Shown: in pieces, positions 14,593 to 17,930 of the stretch
How the letters are laid out: each line of letters starts with the position of its first letter
How positions within the stretch are numbered: the stretch's first letter is position 1
Assembly: GCA_023229165.1 (NCBI GenBank)
Contig: JALNZQ010000029.1
Location: 1 to 17,930 of the forward strand
Length of the DNA: 17,930 bases
Source of the DNA: Methanothrix sp.
GTDB lineage: Archaea > Halobacteriota > Methanosarcinia > Methanotrichales > Methanotrichaceae
Direction of reading: 5' to 3'
Notes under the pieces: model-generated
Seen by the model: only the letters and a program-made list of their open reading frames with translations
What the model was told of the DNA's origin: nothing
Databases searched by the model: none
Position numbers and translations under genes: made by a program

Positions 14593-16719
14593 ATGAAAAT
14601 CAATCGGACCATATTACCATTGGCAGTAATTGCTATCGTCTGCCTGTATCCCGGTACAGCTTCGGATCCGTCATTAACTGCATCGGATCAGGAATATAGT
14701 TGGTATGCTTACGAGACTCCTGAAGACTCTGCCCGGCTTGTGGAGAATGAATCGATAAGCGCTCTGCCTGATAAAAGCAGCCTTTTGATAGTCGATTCCA
14801 CGGGCAAGCAGTCGCGCACCTCTTTGGAGATTCCCTCCGGCTGTTGGGCCGGCATCCGGCTGATGCCGGAGGCAAGCGGTGAGCTGCAGCTCTTCTGCCT
14901 CTACCCCACCGGCTCGGTTGCCACAATCCTCAATGCTTCCGTGCAGAAGGGCAAGAGCTACACGGCTTGGTACCAGGCCAACCTGGAAGGGGATTATGAG
15001 CTGTGGTTTACAGTAGATAAAGCTGCGGCTAAGAGCAATTCCATAAAATTCCTTGTTACGGAATCAGAGATTGCGGAGGAAAGCATGCCCATGGCAGCCG
15101 CAGGAGGCATCGGAAGCGGAGTCTCAAAAGCCCTTGTCGGCGCACCAAGCGCGTCCTACAGCATGGCCGCTCCTGCGGCGGCAGCCAGCCCCAGCATCGG
15201 CTTTTCTGCGGGCGGCGCCAAGGACGTGAATAGCTTCCGGGAAAACATCAAACAGGACTATTTGCCCCTACCAAGCGACGTGACCTACGAGGGCCTGTTT
15301 TATGATTACTACTTTGATACCGGAGCGGTAAAGGAATGCAAGAAGCTCTTCTGCCCATCCTACAGCTACGCCGTCTCTAAAGATCCCATATCAATGCAGC
15401 CCCAATACTATCTCTCTGTGGGCCTGAACTCAGGAATAGCGGATTTCCAGAGAAAGAAGCTGAACCTTGTGGTGGTGCTGGACTTCTCCGGTTCAATGGG
15501 CAGCCCCTTCGACGAATACTACTACGATCGCTTCGGCAATAAGGTAGAGCAGAAAGGGGACGAATACAGCATGAGCAAGACCAAGATGCAGATTGCCGAT
15601 GAGTCTGTTGTCGCGCTCCTGGACCACCTCAAACCGGAGGATCGCTTCGGGCTGGTTATCTTCAGCGATGATGCCTTCCTGGTCGACCCGCTCACCGGCG
15701 TTGCCGATAAAGACCCAGAGAGACTGAAGAGCCGCATACTCAATATCAAGGAAACATACGGAACCAACATGGAGGCAGGAATGGAAAAAGGAACTGCCCT
15801 CTTCGATCGGTTCCTGCAGGCCGACAAATCCGAGTACGAGAACAGGATAATCTTTTTGACCGACGCCATGCCAAACATTGGAGAGACTGGCGACCTCCCG
15901 CTCTACCGCATGCTGGAGGATAATGCCCAACAGGGAATTTACACCACATTCATCGGCATCGGCGTGGACTTTAACACTGAGCTCGTGGAAAGCATCACCA
16001 AGATCAAGGGGGCCAACTACTATTCGGTTCACTCCGCCGGTGAATTCAAGCAGCGCATGGACGATGAGTTCGACTTCATGGTAACGCCGCTGGTCTTTGA
16101 TCTGCGCCTCAAGCTGGATGCGCCGGGCTACGAGATTGAGAAGGTCTACGGCTCTCCTGAGGCGGACCAGGCCACGGGCGAGCTGATGAAGGTCAATACC
16201 CTCTTTCCCTCCAAGGCCGAGGGCGGCCAGGTTAAGGGCGGAGTGATCCTGGTAAAGCTCAAGAAGCTCTCCAACCAGGGAAACATGCGGCTCAAAGTAA
16301 GCTATCAGGATAGAAATGGTGTGCAAGATAGCGATGAAGCCGAAGTGGATATGGCAGAGGAAAATGCCGATTTCTATCAGAACCGCGGCATAAGAAAAGC
16401 TGTACTTCTCTCTCGCTATGCGGATCTGCTCAAGAACTGGATGATCGATGAGAGGAAGGCGGCAGATAAGGGCTGGAAGATAGTGCCGTCCGTGACGCTA
16501 ACTAATGGAATTGTCATCCCGATTGAGCTTGGCGAATGGGAACGCCAGTCTTTGCCCCTGGCCGTCTCCGAGCCCTATCCGGAGCTGTTTGGCCGGTTCT
16601 CTGATTACTTCCAGAGTGAGGCTCAGGTCTTGGGCGACAGCACACTGGAACAGGAAGAGGAGATACTAAAGAAGCTGGAAGGCTTTGCCGGACCGACTAT
16701 TAACGGAGAGCAAGGGTGA
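14593..16719 (+). CDS. Secreted von Willebrand factor A (VWA) domain protein
   Basis: The frame opens at 14551, but ATG 14593 is preferred: it follows GGGTGGG and places a standard signal peptide at the N-terminus (MKINRT, then ILPLAVIAIVCLYPG, cleavage near GTASD). This gives 708 residues. Residues about 30-160 look like a beta domain. About 165-212 is a flexible Ala/Gly/Ser linker. A complete VWA domain follows (about 285-485) with MIDAS residues DFSGSMG (297-303), Thr391 in YGTNMEAG and Asp424 in LTDAMPN, so divalent-metal-dependent ligand binding is likely. The C-terminal part (about 490-708) resembles the region after the VWA domain in YfbK-like proteins. There is no C-terminal membrane anchor or sorting signal, so it is predicted to be free or held by other wall components. 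The ligand is unknown; it could be a surface protein such as those encoded at 1-5041. Confidence 0.88.
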   Translation: MKINRTILPLAVIAIVCLYPGTASDPSLTASDQEYSWYAYETPEDSARLVENESISALPDKSSLLIVDSTGKQSRTSLEIPSGCWAGIRLMPEASGELQLFCLYPTGSVATILNASVQKGKSYTAWYQANLEGDYELWFTVDKAAAKSNSIKFLVTESEIAEESMPMAAAGGIGSGVSKALVGAPSASYSMAAPAAAASPSIGFSAGGAKDVNSFRENIKQDYLPLPSDVTYEGLFYDYYFDTGAVKECKKLFCPSYSYAVSKDPISMQPQYYLSVGLNSGIADFQRKKLNLVVVLDFSGSMGSPFDEYYYDRFGNKVEQKGDEYSMSKTKMQIADESVVALLDHLKPEDRFGLVIFSDDAFLVDPLTGVADKDPERLKSRILNIKETYGTNMEAGMEKGTALFDRFLQADKSEYENRIIFLTDAMPNIGETGDLPLYRMLEDNAQQGIYTTFIGIGVDFNTELVESITKIKGANYYSVHSAGEFKQRMDDEFDFMVTPLVFDLRLKLDAPGYEIEKVYGSPEADQATGELMKVNTLFPSKAEGGQVKGGVILVKLKKLSNQGNMRLKVSYQDRNGVQDSDEAEVDMAEENADFYQNRGIRKAVLLSRYADLLKNWMIDERKAADKGWKIVPSVTLTNGIVIPIELGEWERQSLPLAVSEPYPELFGRFSDYFQSEAQVLGDSTLEQEEEILKKLEGFAGPTINGEQG

Positions 16720-16747
16720 AAAAACGAGGATAAAGAAAAAGATGAAG

Positions 16748-16807
16748 ACGGCTCCCGGATGATGGGGGTCTGTTTTAAGTTTTTCCTTTTGTTTTCCTTT
16801 TTATTTC
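16748..16807 (+). terminator. Terminator between the convergent VWA and nitroreductase-like genes
   Basis: GCTCCC and GGGGGT (about 16751-16769) can form a short 6-bp stem. It is followed by a long T-rich tract of four runs of three to five T's (16772-16807), the usual archaeal termination signal. It is placed 30-90 bases after the VWA stop at 16719. No matching T-rich tract was seen on the minus strand for the opposing gene. Confidence 0.6.
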
Positions 16808-16815
16808 AGCCTGCT

Positions 16816-17895
16816 TTACTGCGTTATCAGTACTTCTTGCAGCGGCCTTCTTGTAGAATGCACCACCTCCTCCTTGCCATACCCCAGCCGGAAGGCCTGC
16901 TGCACCTGCATCATCCCTGGTTTGGCAGGCAAGAGCTCGGCGATCTCCGCCTTTGTCTGCGTCGTCTCCAGTGCCTGGCTCATGGGATGCAAGCTTATGC
17001 CCAGAGCCGTAGCTGCAAGCCAGAAACGCTCCAGGACCATTCCGGCCTTGACGGATGATATGCTATCGTTATTTGCCGTGCTGATGAAGCCCAGGTAAAG
17101 TGTGCTGTTGATCAGATCAGCGTCCTTTTTAGATTGCTGCGGTCCTACATCAAGGAATACGACTGCTAGCTGAGCCATCTTGGCCCTCACTCCCGTAGGC
17201 CCCATGACGCCCTGGCCCAGCCAGTGGCCCAGTTCGCTCTTGAAGTTGACATCGGAATACTGGATCGCATTTGCCTGCATCACGAGATCTTGGAAGCTCT
17301 TCTTTATGCCAGAATCGCGAGTTATGAAAACACTGACATCCGCATCCGAGCTGAGACCCTTGATCGTCTCCAGATCCGCTTCAGAGATCTCCCTCGGCTC
17401 GTAAGGATTGCGGTTGGTCTGGCGGGAAAGGATGGCTGAGAAGAGCCGGGGATCTCCGGAGGAGTTGACCGCGGGCTGCAATACTACTTTAGCAGCAAGA
17501 TCCTTCTCGCCGGGAAAGTAGACAACGCTGGAGTTGTAACCGAAGTGGTCCGCAGCTACAATCAGATTTTCCAGGGCACAGCCCAAACTTATATACAGCT
17601 CTCTTTGATCAGCGTCTGCAACCGTGAGCTGTCTTGTTTTGTCGGCAAAGACCAGGATCGAGTCATTGGTAACGTTAAACTTCCAGGGCTGGCTGTTGTG
17701 GCTGGAGGGCGCAAGGATGGCATAATTGAGCAGGAAGGAAAGCTTCTCCTTTGCGCTATCATTTACGGGAAAGTCGCTCTCTTTGATATCCCAGGCTTGA
17801 AACGATGCCTCGGGCTGCATTAAAACACCTGCCAGCACCATTCCTAAAATCAAGAATATGCTTATAACTACAACTTTAGTCGTCGATACTGCCAT
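16816..17895 (-). CDS. Membrane-anchored nitroreductase-fold protein, Acg-like
   Basis: The 359-residue product begins with a single hydrophobic segment (about 8-27, VVVISIFLILGMVLAG) followed by an acidic stretch, predicting an inside N-terminus and an outside body. The rest fits the Acg-like branch of the nitroreductase family: LNYAILAPSSHNSQPWKF (57-73) is the signature, DADQRELYISLGCALENL (94-111) follows, LSRQTNRNPYEP is the second-half motif and SLHPMSQALE lies near the C-terminus. Family members bind FMN or have lost flavin binding; the function of Acg is not settled, so no reaction is assigned. At least seven NxS/T sequons fit an exterior, glycosylated location. The start has a strong GAGGAGG ribosome binding site (17904-17910 on the plus strand). 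It is convergent with the VWA gene. Confidence 0.85.
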   Translation of the reverse strand: MAVSTTKVVVISIFLILGMVLAGVLMQPEASFQAWDIKESDFPVNDSAKEKLSFLLNYAILAPSSHNSQPWKFNVTNDSILVFADKTRQLTVADADQRELYISLGCALENLIVAADHFGYNSSVVYFPGEKDLAAKVVLQPAVNSSGDPRLFSAILSRQTNRNPYEPREISEADLETIKGLSSDADVSVFITRDSGIKKSFQDLVMQANAIQYSDVNFKSELGHWLGQGVMGPTGVRAKMAQLAVVFLDVGPQQSKKDADLINSTLYLGFISTANNDSISSVKAGMVLERFWLAATALGISLHPMSQALETTQTKAEIAELLPAKPGMMQVQQAFRLGYGKEEVVHSTRRPLQEVLITQ

Positions 17896-17903
17896 GATCT
17901 GCC

Positions 17904-17910
17904 TCCTCGT
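17904..17910 (-). promoter_or_regulatory. Ribosome binding site for the Acg-like gene
   Basis: GAGGAGG on the minus strand lies eight bases before ATG 17895 and fixes the start. No TATA box is visible in the remaining bases before the window edge. Confidence 0.7.
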
Positions 17911-17930
17911 GCATGCTACCTGAGATCATC

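Noticed and set aside
15493..16326. A 277-codon open frame on the minus strand inside the VWA gene
   Set aside because: It is antisense to the conserved VWA domain with intact MIDAS residues and resembles no family; it is a shadow frame.
1..17930. tRNA, rRNA, CRISPR array, insertion sequence or phage genes
   Set aside because: Reading the intergenic stretches showed no cloverleaf, short regularly spaced repeats, transposase or phage-type motifs; the only large repeat is coding.

Overview
This is an archaeal chromosome segment, most likely from a methanogen of the Methanosarcinales/Methanotrichales type; the exact taxon is inference. The grounds are: TATA-like boxes about 25-30 bases ahead of plausible transcript starts; GGTGAT or GGAGG-type ribosome binding sites; a QueC enzyme next to an Lhr-family helicase; a DUF1269 membrane protein; and many secreted proteins rich in N-glycosylation sequons, built from SdrD_B-like, DUF11-like and Ig/PKD-like domains. 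Base composition looks close to 50% GC, with AT-rich intergenic stretches. No tRNA, rRNA, CRISPR array or insertion sequence was seen, and no gene-free stretch exceeds 300 bases.

Left part (1-5071, minus strand): three secreted cell-surface proteins. The largest begins near 3227/3239 and runs off the left edge. It carries Ig-like domains, then a 445-residue module (SdrD_B-like, DUF11-like, helical region, C-terminal domain) that is repeated in tandem with a DNA period of 1335 bases. A smaller secreted protein (3255-4103) lies immediately upstream and is probably co-transcribed. A third (4277-5041) has its own TATA box and ribosome binding site and is separated from the other two by a hairpin terminator.

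Divergent from these, 5303-6385 encodes a secreted polysaccharide-deacetylase-like protein that seems to lack the usual metal-binding histidines and carries three CxxC motifs. Together these four genes look like a cell-envelope or adhesion locus.

Middle part (6543-13716, plus strand): a CorC/HlyC-type (DUF21-CBS) membrane protein; a soluble hybrid histidine kinase (PAS-PAS-HisKA-HATPase-REC); a small unknown protein; QueC (preQ0 synthesis, feeding archaeosine in archaea); and an Lhr-type DNA helicase. Gaps are 15, 11, 23 and 39 bases. The first three may form one unit, while queC may also have its own promoter.

Right part (13907-17930): a DUF1269 membrane protein and a secreted von Willebrand factor A protein on the plus strand, then a convergent, membrane-anchored Acg-like nitroreductase-fold protein on the minus strand. 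A T-rich terminator lies between the last two.
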